Assembly: GCA_002367105.1 (NCBI GenBank)
Contig: DFCS01000039.1
Span: 60,193 to 124,192, forward strand
Length of the DNA: 64,000 nt
Direction: 5' to 3'
From: Hungatella sp. UBA3048
GTDB taxonomy: Bacteria; Bacillota; Clostridia; Lachnospirales; Lachnospiraceae
In this document: positions 50,958-58,922 of the stretch, one piece after another
How positions within the stretch are numbered: position 1 is the first letter of the stretch
How the letters are laid out: each line of letters starts with the position of its first letter
Made by a program: the position numbers and the translations under genes
The notes under the pieces: generated by a model
What the model saw: the letters and a program-made list of their open reading frames with translations, nothing else
What the model was told of the DNA's origin: nothing
Databases searched by the model: none

Positions 50958-51866
50958 ATGGCAGAAACAGAGATTTTGTTAGAGTCAGGTACCAATGAGA
51001 TCGAAATAATGGAATTTACCATTTATGGTGAATTATATGGCATCAACGTAGCAAAAGTACGTGAAATCATGATGTCAGATAAAGTAAAGCCCATTCCTCA
51101 TGCTCACCCTTCTGTGGAGGGAATATTCAAGCCCAGAGATATCCTTCTCACTGTAATTGACCTTCCACACTATCTGACAGGAAGCAAAACAGAGCAGCAG
51201 CCGAAAGACTTGTTCATTATTACTAACTTTAATAAGCTGCATATAGCGTTCCGCGTTCACAGCGTGGTAGGAATCAGCCGCATTTCATGGAAGGATATAC
51301 AGAAGCCGGACAATACCATCAGCCGGGGGGAGGAAGGAGTGGCAACAGGCATTGCCCAGTGCGGAGAGGATTTGGTGACAATCCTGGATTTCGAAAAAAT
51401 CGTAGCAGAAATTGCCCCGGAAACAGGGATTCAATTAAATGAGATTAACAAATTTGAAGACAGGGAAAAAAATGGAAGCCCCATTCTGATTGCAGAAGAT
51501 TCCATATTGTTAACCAGGATGATAGAAGCCTCGCTTAGGAAGGCAGGCTACCATAACCTGACTTTTAAGAACAACGGACAGGAAGCATGGGACTACTTAA
51601 ATCAGATCCGGAATGATTCGGACTTCGATAATAAAATAAGCCTGATTATTACAGATATTGAAATGCCTGAAATGGATGGCCACCACCTGACAAAGCTGGT
51701 GAAGGCTGATAAAGCGTTACAGCACATTCCGATTGTTATTTTTTCTTCAATGATCAATCAGGAATTAATGATCAAAGGAAAGCAGCTGGGCGCAGATGAG
51801 CAGTTGTCCAAACCGGAAATCGGACATCTGGTGGAAGTGATTGACCATTTGCTTCAAAGGAGGTAA
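50958..51866 (+). CDS. cheV: Chemotaxis coupling protein CheV
   Basis: A 302-residue protein with an N-terminal CheW-like domain (IMEFTIYGELYGINVAKVRE, PSVEGIFKPRDILLTVIDL) and a C-terminal receiver domain (PILIAEDSILLTRMIEASL). The phosphoacceptor Asp is in LIITDIEMPEMDG, the switch Ser in VIFSS and a conserved Lys in QLSKPEIG. It couples receptors to CheA and helps adaptation. AAAGGAG precedes the ATG. cheA and cheW themselves are not in the window. Confidence 0.95.
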   Translation: MAETEILLESGTNEIEIMEFTIYGELYGINVAKVREIMMSDKVKPIPHAHPSVEGIFKPRDILLTVIDLPHYLTGSKTEQQPKDLFIITNFNKLHIAFRVHSVVGISRISWKDIQKPDNTISRGEEGVATGIAQCGEDLVTILDFEKIVAEIAPETGIQLNEINKFEDREKNGSPILIAEDSILLTRMIEASLRKAGYHNLTFKNNGQEAWDYLNQIRNDSDFDNKISLIITDIEMPEMDGHHLTKLVKADKALQHIPIVIFSSMINQELMIKGKQLGADEQLSKPEIGHLVEVIDHLLQRR

Positions 51867-51870
51867 AACA

Positions 51871-53151
51871 ATGGATAGATATGTCACCCGGCAGCCTATT
51901 AAGGCACTTAAGGAGGACAGGATCATTGGCTACGAGGTGCTGTTTCAAAAGGATTATGACGCCCTCTATAATAGTACCGATGTGGCGGCGGCAGATACCA
52001 TAGCAGGCTTTCTTATGCAGAATACGGATAGGATTTTCCAGGATAAACTTACGTTTGTAACATTTACTCCTTCTTTATTGTTCCGGAATATGCCGAAAAT
52101 TTTTGATAAGGATAAATTAATTATTCAAATTGATGATCATGTAATGATCCATCCCTTATCACCCGCTTTCATCAAAAGATACCGTACGGAAGGTTATATA
52201 TTTGCAATCAACGATTTCCAGTTTTCTCCCAAGTATTTTACCATGCTGGATTATGTTACCTACATAAAAGTGGATATCAGCAATAAGCACGATGGAAGAG
52301 AACGGGTTTCCTTAAATAATCTTATTAACACCATGAAAGGTTTTGATAAGAAATGCATCGCAACCGGTGTTAATACCAAAGAGGACTATGAGCTTGCCAT
52401 GGAAGTCGGCGCTGACTATGCGGAAGGCAGTTATGTCGCGGAAGCTATGGCCAAGAAAGTAAAACGGATGGAATTCCTGGAAGGGAACTTCTTCCAGCTT
52501 GTTGTGGAAGTATCGAAAGACGAACCGGATATTGAACAGATCGAAAAGGTTATAAGCCATGACGCTGCATTAAGTTATGCTCTGCTAAAAATTGTAAATT
52601 CTGCTTATTTTGCTCTGCGCAGACGAGTGTCCTCCATCCGCCAGGCTCTGGTTACCATGGGAATCAGTCAGTTAAAGCAATGGGTATACCTTTTAAGCTT
52701 TAACAATGATTTTGAAAGTGATGAGTCCCGTGAGGCTATGCTTAAGCTGTCCTTTCTTCGGGCTAATTACGCGATGGTCCTTTCTGACCATATCAAGGAC
52801 CTGCCCATTATCCGGTCAGAGGTTTATATGATGGGAATGTTCTCGACCTTGCAGTACATGATTGATGCACCATTGGAAGAAATTCTGGAAGAAGTACCTG
52901 TAGCCCAGGAGATCAAAGATGCGCTGCTTAAGCAGGAAGGAATATGCGGATCGCTCTATAAGCTCATACTTAGCTATGAAAATGCAGACTGGAAAGCTGT
53001 AAAATCTCTATCAAATGAATTAGGTATCCCTTCTTCTCTACTGGCACAAACCTACATGGATTGTGTAGAAACGGTAAATGAGATATGGGAAGGGGTTGTA
53101 AGCAGCGCAGACCGGGAAACAGAGAATATAATAAAAGAAGCCCACACCTAA
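51871..53151 (+). CDS. Degenerate EAL plus HDOD domain protein (YuxH-like)
   Basis: A 426-residue protein. Residues 1-200 are an EAL-type fold in which catalytic motifs are altered: YEVLFQ instead of EAL/ExL and AINDFQFS instead of DDFG, with KVDIS kept. It is therefore unlikely to cut c-di-GMP. Residues about 205-400 are an HDOD domain (VISHDAALSYALLKIVNSAY, ALVTMGISQLKQWVYLLSF), a regulatory fold with no catalytic His-Asp pair. This YuxH-like architecture is common in motility and signalling loci. GGAGG precedes the ATG at 51871. It is the last gene of the operon, followed by a bidirectional terminator. Confidence 0.88.
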   Translation: MDRYVTRQPIKALKEDRIIGYEVLFQKDYDALYNSTDVAAADTIAGFLMQNTDRIFQDKLTFVTFTPSLLFRNMPKIFDKDKLIIQIDDHVMIHPLSPAFIKRYRTEGYIFAINDFQFSPKYFTMLDYVTYIKVDISNKHDGRERVSLNNLINTMKGFDKKCIATGVNTKEDYELAMEVGADYAEGSYVAEAMAKKVKRMEFLEGNFFQLVVEVSKDEPDIEQIEKVISHDAALSYALLKIVNSAYFALRRRVSSIRQALVTMGISQLKQWVYLLSFNNDFESDESREAMLKLSFLRANYAMVLSDHIKDLPIIRSEVYMMGMFSTLQYMIDAPLEEILEEVPVAQEIKDALLKQEGICGSLYKLILSYENADWKAVKSLSNELGIPSSLLAQTYMDCVETVNEIWEGVVSSADRETENIIKEAHT

Positions 53152-53164
53152 TGGTGTGGTTTTT
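53142..53164. terminator. Bidirectional terminator between the flagellar operon and comFB-like gene
   Basis: CCACACC-TAAT-GGTGTGG with an A-rich left flank (AAAAGAAG) and a T-rich right flank (TTTTTCTTTT). It overlaps both converging stop codons, so it can end transcription in either direction. Confidence 0.87.
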
Positions 53165-53747
53165 CTTTTACTACAGAACAGGCTTTGGTCAATTCTACAA
53201 CTACTTGCTGGGAAAATCGGGTGGAATAAAAGTTTAAGAGAGGAGAAACGGTGGAATTCTCTGCGACTATGTATTTGGGAGGCAGATGGGACAGTGTCAG
53301 GGCTGTGACATCTGCGGTACACCGGTCACAGCTGCAAACATCGAATTTATCCATGTATTCTGATACCGCATTCTTTATGATGTGTTCCATAACATTCAGA
53401 TATTGAAATGATGGAATCGCTATTTCCGGAGCATCAGGTTCTGTTTCCAGGTCAAGGGAAGGAGTCTCCGGTTCCGGAGCATCTTCCACCACTTCTGCCT
53501 CCTCTAACTGCTCCCTGATCAATTCTGCAACCGGGTCGGGGGCTGAAGAAGACATGTCTATAATGGAAATAGGAGTAGGAGGAGAAGGCGGCTGATTTGA
53601 ATCCGTAAGTTCCCTGATTTTTTCTGTGGAATCGGAGGTTTGCCGGGCTGCAAGATTTTCCCTGGCGGCCTCTTCTTTAGAAGATTCAGCCTCTTCTCCT
53701 GCTAACAGATTCATAACATGAGCTGTTTTACTGCTTTTTCTGGCCAT
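53148..53747 (-). CDS. ComFB-domain protein with disordered N-terminal extension
   Basis: A 199-residue protein. The C-terminal part, from about residue 117, matches the late-competence ComFB family: NVMEHIIKNAVSEYMDKFDV, then C138-x-C140-x2-C143 (CSCDRC) that can bind zinc, and DVTALTLSHLPPKYIV. The first 115 residues are rich in Glu, Ser, Pro and Ala and are probably disordered. ComFB-type proteins have been linked to cyclic dinucleotide sensing and to motility in other bacteria (established for some members, not shown here). It lies 22 bases after a parA-like gene in a two-gene operon wedged between cheV and fliD. GGGAG precedes the start. Confidence 0.78.
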   Translation of the reverse strand: MARKSSKTAHVMNLLAGEEAESSKEEAARENLAARQTSDSTEKIRELTDSNQPPSPPTPISIIDMSSSAPDPVAELIREQLEEAEVVEDAPEPETPSLDLETEPDAPEIAIPSFQYLNVMEHIIKNAVSEYMDKFDVCSCDRCTADVTALTLSHLPPKYIVAENSTVSPLLNFYSTRFSQQVVVELTKACSVVKEKPHH

Positions 53748-53769
53748 AATTAAAACTCCCTTCGGGTAA

Positions 53770-54543
53770 TTAATTTTTACGTTGTTTAATCAATTCCAGA
53801 ACCTCGGAAATCAATTCCTTGTAGTCCTGGGCCGGATTGGATCTTGGAGCATAATCCAGAAGATTTTCTCCCTGTGCAGGGGCTTCTGCCACGCAGACAC
53901 TGGATCGAATATGGGTATTAAATACCGTAGAGTTGATCTGCAGTGCTATCTTCTGAGCCATTTCCTTTACTTCTTTGGAAAGGAGGGTTCTGGGATTATA
54001 TTTGTTAAGCAATATTCCAAGTACCACCAGATCCGGATTGACGGAGGAACGGACGGTGTTGATGGTATCTTTAATCTGGGAAACACCCAAAAGGCTTAGG
54101 ATTTCCGGAACCATGGGGATGATCAGAAAGTCAGCAGCCGCATAAGCATTTACAGTGAGAATATTTAATGCAGGGGGAGTATCGATAATGATGTAATCAT
54201 AATATCCGGCCACAGTAGAGAGAATATTTTTCAGAATACATTCCCGCTGCTTTCCGGTAAACTCCAGTTCAGCTCCGCTTAACAGAATATTGGAGGCGAT
54301 TACATCGCAGCGCTTTGTAGATTGGATGGCCTCCTGCAGGGAAGCGGTCCCTTTTAAAACTTCGTAAATGGTTGCACCGGATTCGATCTGCAGACCAAGG
54401 CTGAAGCCTAAGTTGCCTTGAGGGTCAAGATCCACCGCCAAAACTCTTTTATTATTCATGGCAAGACCGCAGGCAAGAGCACAGGAAGTGGTTGTTTTGC
54501 CTACGCCGCCTTTTTGATTTGTTATTGCTATGACTGTTGACAA
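53770..54543 (-). CDS. ParA/Soj family ATPase
   Basis: A 257-residue P-loop ATPase. The deviant Walker A is KGGVGKTT at residues 11-18, the switch region is AVDLDPQGN, and Walker B is YIIIDTPPALN. This size and motif set fits Soj/ParA, which forms nucleotide-dependent dimers on the nucleoid. The neighbour downstream is a ComFB-like protein rather than a ParB. ParA-like proteins place chemotaxis arrays and flagella in other bacteria, so a positioning role is possible. The start is TTG at 54543 with GGAGG upstream. Confidence 0.9.
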   Translation of the reverse strand: MSTVIAITNQKGGVGKTTTSCALACGLAMNNKRVLAVDLDPQGNLGFSLGLQIESGATIYEVLKGTASLQEAIQSTKRCDVIASNILLSGAELEFTGKQRECILKNILSTVAGYYDYIIIDTPPALNILTVNAYAAADFLIIPMVPEILSLLGVSQIKDTINTVRSSVNPDLVVLGILLNKYNPRTLLSKEVKEMAQKIALQINSTVFNTHIRSSVCVAEAPAQGENLLDYAPRSNPAQDYKELISEVLELIKQRKN

Positions 54544-54580
54544 CTTCTATTCCTCCAATCGTAAATTGAAATAAAACTAT

Positions 54581-54607
54581 TATCTTTAGTATACAATATG
54601 TCGATAA
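54581..54607 (+). promoter_or_regulatory. Sigma-28-like promoter of fliD-fliS
   Basis: TATC (54581-54584), 15 bases, GTCGATAA (54600-54607). It has the same -35 form and spacing as the flagellin and yjfB promoters. It lies in the divergent gap between parA and fliD. Confidence 0.65.
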
Positions 54608-54684
54608 ATAAGTATAGTAAAAATAAGAAAAAAGCAGTATTTTGGAGAATCATATGATATGTGTATTTAGAAAGGAGCTTCATT

Positions 54685-57150
54685 ATGGCATCAGTATATA
54701 ATAGTGTGACAAATAACAGCTATTCTTCTTCTGTCCGCGGTTTCGGCGGCCTTGCCAGCGGCTTAGACCGGGATAGTCTGATTGAAGGTATGACCGCAGG
54801 TACAAAGGCGAAGATTGCGAAGCAGCAAAAGAGTAAACAGACCTTGCTGTGGAAACAGGATGCTTACCGCTCCATCAGTACTAAGCTGATTGAGTTTTCA
54901 AAAAAATATACTTCCTATACAAATACGGAAACAAATCTTTCCAGCGCTTCTTTCTGGGCTAAAAGCAGTGTTACGCCATTAGGAACTAACAGCAAGTATG
55001 TCCAGGTATCCGGAAGTCCTTCCAGCTCAAGTGCTGTTTCCATTGCAGGTGTGAAACAGCTGGCCCAGAAGGCTTCTGTGGTTTCCAGCGACTATGTTAC
55101 CGACGGAACGTTAAGTACAGGAGAGATTGATTTAAATGCAATCAAGACAGTCAGCACCCTGGAAGGGGAGAGCTTAAAGTTTCAGATTGGAAACAAGACG
55201 TTTAATGTTCCGTTAAGAAGCGGTACCGATCAGGATGGGAATCCTTATGATTTTTCCAATGGAACGCAAACAGTGAAGTCCATCACAAAAGCGTTGGAAG
55301 GAGTGTCCATAGGAGGAGGCAAGACTCTGGCCGATATGATTGAGGTAACGGCGGATCCTGCCGGCTCCATAAATGATCCAGTGGGAACACCATTTAAGCT
55401 GGATTTCAAATCAAAGGATACAGCAGGAAATGACATTCGTCTGGCAGGAGGAAGCGAAGGAGCATTGAAAGCCCTTGGCGTAGATAGTGGGGAAGCCTTC
55501 GCTGAACTGGGAGAACAGGGGAAGACAGTTATCTCAGCCGGCGGAATGTCAGATGAATTAACGACGAATCAGAATCTTTTTAGACCAAAGACCTTTCAAG
55601 AACAGGTTGATGGCAAAAAAATGTCCTTTACATATAATGGAGTTACAAAATCCATAGTGCTTTCCTACAAGGCTGGAGATAGTTTAGATGATTTTGCAAA
55701 TGATATCGAGAAAAAGCTTGCAAAAGAATTTGGAACAGGAAGAATTGACGTGAAAGCCATCGATGTGACAGGGGATAAAGGGAAGCTCCAGTTTACTACA
55801 CAAAACCCGGATGGAACGAATGACAGATCTTCAGACCTGGCAGTCTCCTTCGCCGATGCAGGAGTGATGGGAAAGGGAGGGGCTTTAAATGTAGCAGAAG
55901 GGGAATCAAACCGACTCAGGATGAGTGCAACCTTTTTGGACTCTGGGTTAAATACAGATTCTTCGAAGTCGGAAACGGACCCATTGAACATCACCATCAA
56001 TGGTGTGGATATCAAAGGGCTGACTTATGGAAGCAGTATCAATGATATTATCAAAAAGATCAATTCCTCCGATGCCGGTGTAACTGTGAGCTATCTAAGG
56101 AATGCGGACAGGTTTTCCATTGTATCGAAGGAGGAAGGGGCATCCGGAAAGATTGAATTTAATGCAACAACTACAGATGGCCAGAATACAGATAATGTGA
56201 AGCTGTTCGGATCCTTAGCCGGCACCCAGGATCCTAATACGGGAGTGGTAACTCCTCCGGCTGCAGTTGAAGGCAAAGATGCCGTTATTTACGTGAAATA
56301 CGGTGATGCATCGGCTCCGGTTGAATTGACCAGGGGAAGCAATTCCTTTAACCTGGATGGCTTAAATGTAACAGTCAGCGGAACCTTTAATGAGACAGGC
56401 GTATATGATAAAGAGCAGGAAGTCACCTTTAATGCCAAAACAGATACGGATAAGATCGTAAAAGTTATTTCTGATATGATTAAAGACTATAACGAAATCA
56501 TTAAACAGGTAAATGAGCAAGTTTCAACAAAGCCAAACCGCAAATATGAGCCTTTGACGGACCAACAGAAAGAACAGATGAAAGAGTCTCAGATTGAAAA
56601 ATGGGAAGAGGAAGCCAAAAAAGGTCTTCTTTTTAATAATCCTGAGCTGCGAAGCCTTTCTGACAGCCTGCGTTTCGTATTTTCGGCTGGTTCCGAGGAT
56701 CAAAGAAAGCTGGCATCTTTTGGAATTACCACAAGCAAAGATTACTCAGAGCAGGGAAGCCTTGTACTTGACGAGACAAAGTTTCGAGCAGCTTTAGAAA
56801 ATTCTGCTGAAGATCTGAAAGACCTCTTTACCAAGAAAGCGGATAAGACGACAGGAGAAACAGATGGCTTTATGTCCCGTCTAACTACCATAACCGATAA
56901 CTATGCCTCTACAAAAGGAGCAGTCAAGGGCAGCCTGATTGAAAAGGCTGGTTCCACCTATGCTCCCACCAGCATATTGTCCAATACCATTAAAAAATCG
57001 ATTGACGGTATCGATAGTATTATTGAACGCCTTCAGTCACAGCTTAAAACAGAGACAGACCGGTATATAAAGCAATTTACTTCTTTGGAGACATTGATCT
57101 CACAGATGAACTCTCAAAGCAGTTGGCTGAGTTCAGTCGGCGGGCAATAA
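54685..57150 (+). CDS. fliD: Flagellar filament cap protein FliD
   Basis: An 821-residue filament cap, longer than the 450-500 residues common in Firmicutes. The N-terminal FliD domain is GFGGLASGLDRDSLIEGMTA, then LLWKQDAYRSISTKLIEFSK. The C-terminal domain has FNAKTDTDKIVKVISDMIKD, YNEIIKQVNEQVS and a coiled coil (IDSIIERLQSQLKTETDRYI, KQFTSLETLISQMNSQSSWL). The extra middle part contains a hook-associated repeat (INGVDIKGLTYGSSINDIIK) and beta-rich segments. AAAGGAG precedes the ATG at 54685. fliS follows after 3 bases. Confidence 0.95.
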   Translation: MASVYNSVTNNSYSSSVRGFGGLASGLDRDSLIEGMTAGTKAKIAKQQKSKQTLLWKQDAYRSISTKLIEFSKKYTSYTNTETNLSSASFWAKSSVTPLGTNSKYVQVSGSPSSSSAVSIAGVKQLAQKASVVSSDYVTDGTLSTGEIDLNAIKTVSTLEGESLKFQIGNKTFNVPLRSGTDQDGNPYDFSNGTQTVKSITKALEGVSIGGGKTLADMIEVTADPAGSINDPVGTPFKLDFKSKDTAGNDIRLAGGSEGALKALGVDSGEAFAELGEQGKTVISAGGMSDELTTNQNLFRPKTFQEQVDGKKMSFTYNGVTKSIVLSYKAGDSLDDFANDIEKKLAKEFGTGRIDVKAIDVTGDKGKLQFTTQNPDGTNDRSSDLAVSFADAGVMGKGGALNVAEGESNRLRMSATFLDSGLNTDSSKSETDPLNITINGVDIKGLTYGSSINDIIKKINSSDAGVTVSYLRNADRFSIVSKEEGASGKIEFNATTTDGQNTDNVKLFGSLAGTQDPNTGVVTPPAAVEGKDAVIYVKYGDASAPVELTRGSNSFNLDGLNVTVSGTFNETGVYDKEQEVTFNAKTDTDKIVKVISDMIKDYNEIIKQVNEQVSTKPNRKYEPLTDQQKEQMKESQIEKWEEEAKKGLLFNNPELRSLSDSLRFVFSAGSEDQRKLASFGITTSKDYSEQGSLVLDETKFRAALENSAEDLKDLFTKKADKTTGETDGFMSRLTTITDNYASTKGAVKGSLIEKAGSTYAPTSILSNTIKKSIDGIDSIIERLQSQLKTETDRYIKQFTSLETLISQMNSQSSWLSSVGGQ

Positions 57151-57153
57151 AGA

Positions 57154-57537
57154 ATGGCGGTGCATAATATGAATGCGAATGGTTATCAGAATTACAAAGC
57201 CCAGGCGGTAAATACCATGACTCCTGGAGAGATGCTTGGTCTCCTGTATGATGAGTTGTTAAAGCGGCTGACTAGAGCGGAACTAGCCCTGGAAAAAAAA
57301 GATTATGTACTTTTCGACCAGTCCATGCAACGTTCCAATGACATTGTTAATTATTTAAAAAATACCCTGGATCATAAATATGAAATAAGCTCCGAGCTGA
57401 ATCGGCTGTATGACTTCTTTCTTTATGAGTTCAGCCGGATTAGCGCTGGGAGAAATTCTAAGGTAATCGCAGAAGTCAGACCCTTGATTGTGGAATTGAG
57501 AGATGCCTTCAAAGAGGCGCAGCGGTTAAGCAGTTAA
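57154..57537 (+). CDS. fliS: Flagellin export chaperone FliS
   Basis: A 127-residue four-helix chaperone that keeps flagellin unpolymerised before export. Marks are NGYQNYKAQAVNTMTPGEML, LGLLYDELLKRL, RSNDIVNYLKNTLDHKYEIS and LYDFFLYEFSRISAG. It is coupled to fliD (3-base gap). In Firmicutes FliS also affects FliW-CsrA balance through free flagellin. Confidence 0.95.
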   Translation: MAVHNMNANGYQNYKAQAVNTMTPGEMLGLLYDELLKRLTRAELALEKKDYVLFDQSMQRSNDIVNYLKNTLDHKYEISSELNRLYDFFLYEFSRISAGRNSKVIAEVRPLIVELRDAFKEAQRLSS

Positions 57538-57546
57538 AAAAATGGT

Positions 57547-57572
57547 GCCGGAGGGATGAGGTTCTCTCCGGC
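57547..57572 (+). other. Hairpin after fliS
   Basis: GCCGGAG pairs with CTCCGGC (7 bp) and inner bases extend partly. It is followed by TATTTAATATTTAATTA rather than a pure T run, so partial termination is possible. Confidence 0.45.
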
Positions 57573-57611
57573 TATTTAATATTTAATTATAGGGATGAGA
57601 GGAGGATGAAT

Positions 57612-58007
57612 ATGGAAGATTCCATGCTGGTTGAAATCCTTAAAGAGATGCAGAAGAAATATATGTTTATTGTTGAAATAGAGCGGATTACCCGAGAGAT
57701 GGGAGATGCACTATCCCGGAATGACAGGGAATCCGTACAAATGTTGTTGGGAATGCGCCAGGATGAAATGAACAAAGCGGATGTATGTATCAGGAACATA
57801 GAATGCCTGTTATCTGCCCTGCAACCGGAAGAGGGCAGTCAGGTAAGAGAGTGGCTGAATGGCAGCGGTAACAGGAACCCTGACAGTCCTATAGCTGAGA
57901 GACTGGCGGAGAAGGGAAAGAGTATTCAGCTCGCCCTGAACCGGACCATTGAAATTGACCGCCACATAAGCATGAGATTATCAGGAAAGGACTCTTACTA
58001 TCAATAA
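57612..58007 (+). CDS. Small helical flagellar protein (FlgN/FliT-like chaperone candidate)
   Basis: A 131-residue, all-helical protein of unknown family. It follows fliD-fliS, the place where Firmicutes usually have fliT, the chaperone of FliD. Long amphipathic helices are visible (EILKEMQKKYMFIVEIERIT and KGKSIQLALNRTIEIDRHIS). The start is ATG 57612, served by GGAGG at 57600-57604; the ATG at 57606 is too close. A FliT-type role is inferred from position, size and fold only. Confidence 0.6.
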   Translation: MEDSMLVEILKEMQKKYMFIVEIERITREMGDALSRNDRESVQMLLGMRQDEMNKADVCIRNIECLLSALQPEEGSQVREWLNGSGNRNPDSPIAERLAEKGKSIQLALNRTIEIDRHISMRLSGKDSYYQ

Positions 58008-58028
58008 TGATCAGGGCAGTTAGACTAC

Positions 58029-58757
58029 TTAACTGGGAGGGCCGATCATCCAAAGAGGTCCTCCGTTTGAAGCGTGGTAGTTTAATTCTTTCAATATTAT
58101 AGAGGGATCCCAGTCTATTTGAGAATTATCGTATTGATTGGCATCAGCAATTTTTATCATTCCTTCTTCGGTAAAACGGGTAAGAATAATAAAATGACCA
58201 TTTTGGGTAAAATGCCCCTTTTTCATAAGAGCTACGACCAAATGACCGGAATTTAATGCATCTGCCAGCCCCTGGACCGTATAATCTTTAACGGGTGCGG
58301 CGGTCAGGCCATAGGCCAGGGCGCTGTCTAGTATCAGGCGGTGATAAGAACCCTGACCGGGAGCCCAGGACTTATTTGCTGCCGCCCACGCAGCCATATC
58401 AGGAGGGAGCACCTGATTGCCGGAAAGGCTTGTGATAATCATGGCCATAACCGTGGGACCGCAGCCATAGGTGGAAAGAGGATCCTTTCCGCCATATAGA
58501 AAGTCGCCCCATCTTGTATCAGACTGGTTGTAGTAGGTAAGAGGGCCGCATACGCTGTCCAGCATGAGGTCATATCTCCCCTCCTGAGGAAAGTCTGCTG
58601 TTAGCGCTTCAAGATTTTTATTTTGAGAATAATCTGTAATAGCTGATGTTTCTTCCTGGATCATCGGATCAAAGGAAGAAGGAGTGACCATAAAAGGAAT
58701 CACACTCAGAAACAGGGTTCGGAACAGGATATATTGGATGGTATTCAACTCATTCAC
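58029..58757 (-). CDS. Secreted C39-like peptidase family protein
   Basis: A 242-residue protein with a hydrophobic N-terminus (YILFRTLFLSVIPFMVTP) that is a signal peptide or membrane anchor. The C39-like cysteine protease domain follows: LTYYNQSDTRWGDFLYGG, catalytic Cys in STYGCGPTVMAMI, His in NGHFIILTRF and Asp in KIADANQYD. A free C39 peptidase with no ABC transporter may trim or modify cell-wall or surface proteins. The start is GTG at 58757, with a weak ribosome site. Its upstream DNA holds a sigma-28-like promoter on the minus strand, suggesting co-regulation with flagella. Confidence 0.82.
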   Translation of the reverse strand: MNELNTIQYILFRTLFLSVIPFMVTPSSFDPMIQEETSAITDYSQNKNLEALTADFPQEGRYDLMLDSVCGPLTYYNQSDTRWGDFLYGGKDPLSTYGCGPTVMAMIITSLSGNQVLPPDMAAWAAANKSWAPGQGSYHRLILDSALAYGLTAAPVKDYTVQGLADALNSGHLVVALMKKGHFTQNGHFIILTRFTEEGMIKIADANQYDNSQIDWDPSIILKELNYHASNGGPLWMIGPPS

Positions 58758-58789
58758 CTTTTCTACAATAATAGTTATTTCTATGTTAT

Positions 58790-58816
58790 TTATCGAACTA
58801 CTGTCTGATAAAGTTA
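58790..58816 (-). promoter_or_regulatory. Sigma-28-like promoter of the C39 peptidase gene
   Basis: On the minus strand, TAAC (58816-58813), 15 bases, TTCGATAA (58797-58790). Its -35 overlaps that of a divergent promoter for the gene at 58923. Confidence 0.55.
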
Positions 58817-58840
58817 AGATTGCTGTAAAAAAACCGATAT
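58814..58840 (+). promoter_or_regulatory. Sigma-28-like promoter of the nucleotidyltransferase-like gene
   Basis: TTAA (58814-58817), 15 bases, ACCGATAT (58833-58840). The -10 differs by one base from GCCGATAT. It is back to back with the C39 promoter, sharing the bases GTTAA. Confidence 0.55.
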
Positions 58841-58922
58841 ATAATATATAAGGTGTTATATTTCAGCGGTAAAAATATGCTGACAGCAGGGAAACGTATA
58901 TTGATTAAAGGTGGAATCGTGA

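Noticed and set aside
54581..54607. TATC-N18-GATA as a dyad operator for an unknown regulator at three late promoters
   Set aside because: The motif is its own reverse complement only because TATC and GATA are complementary. The -10 side (CGATAA) and placement before flagellar genes fit sigma-28 better.
57606..58007. Naming this gene fliT or flgN outright
   Set aside because: Size, helices and position fit an export chaperone, but no family motif is recognisable.
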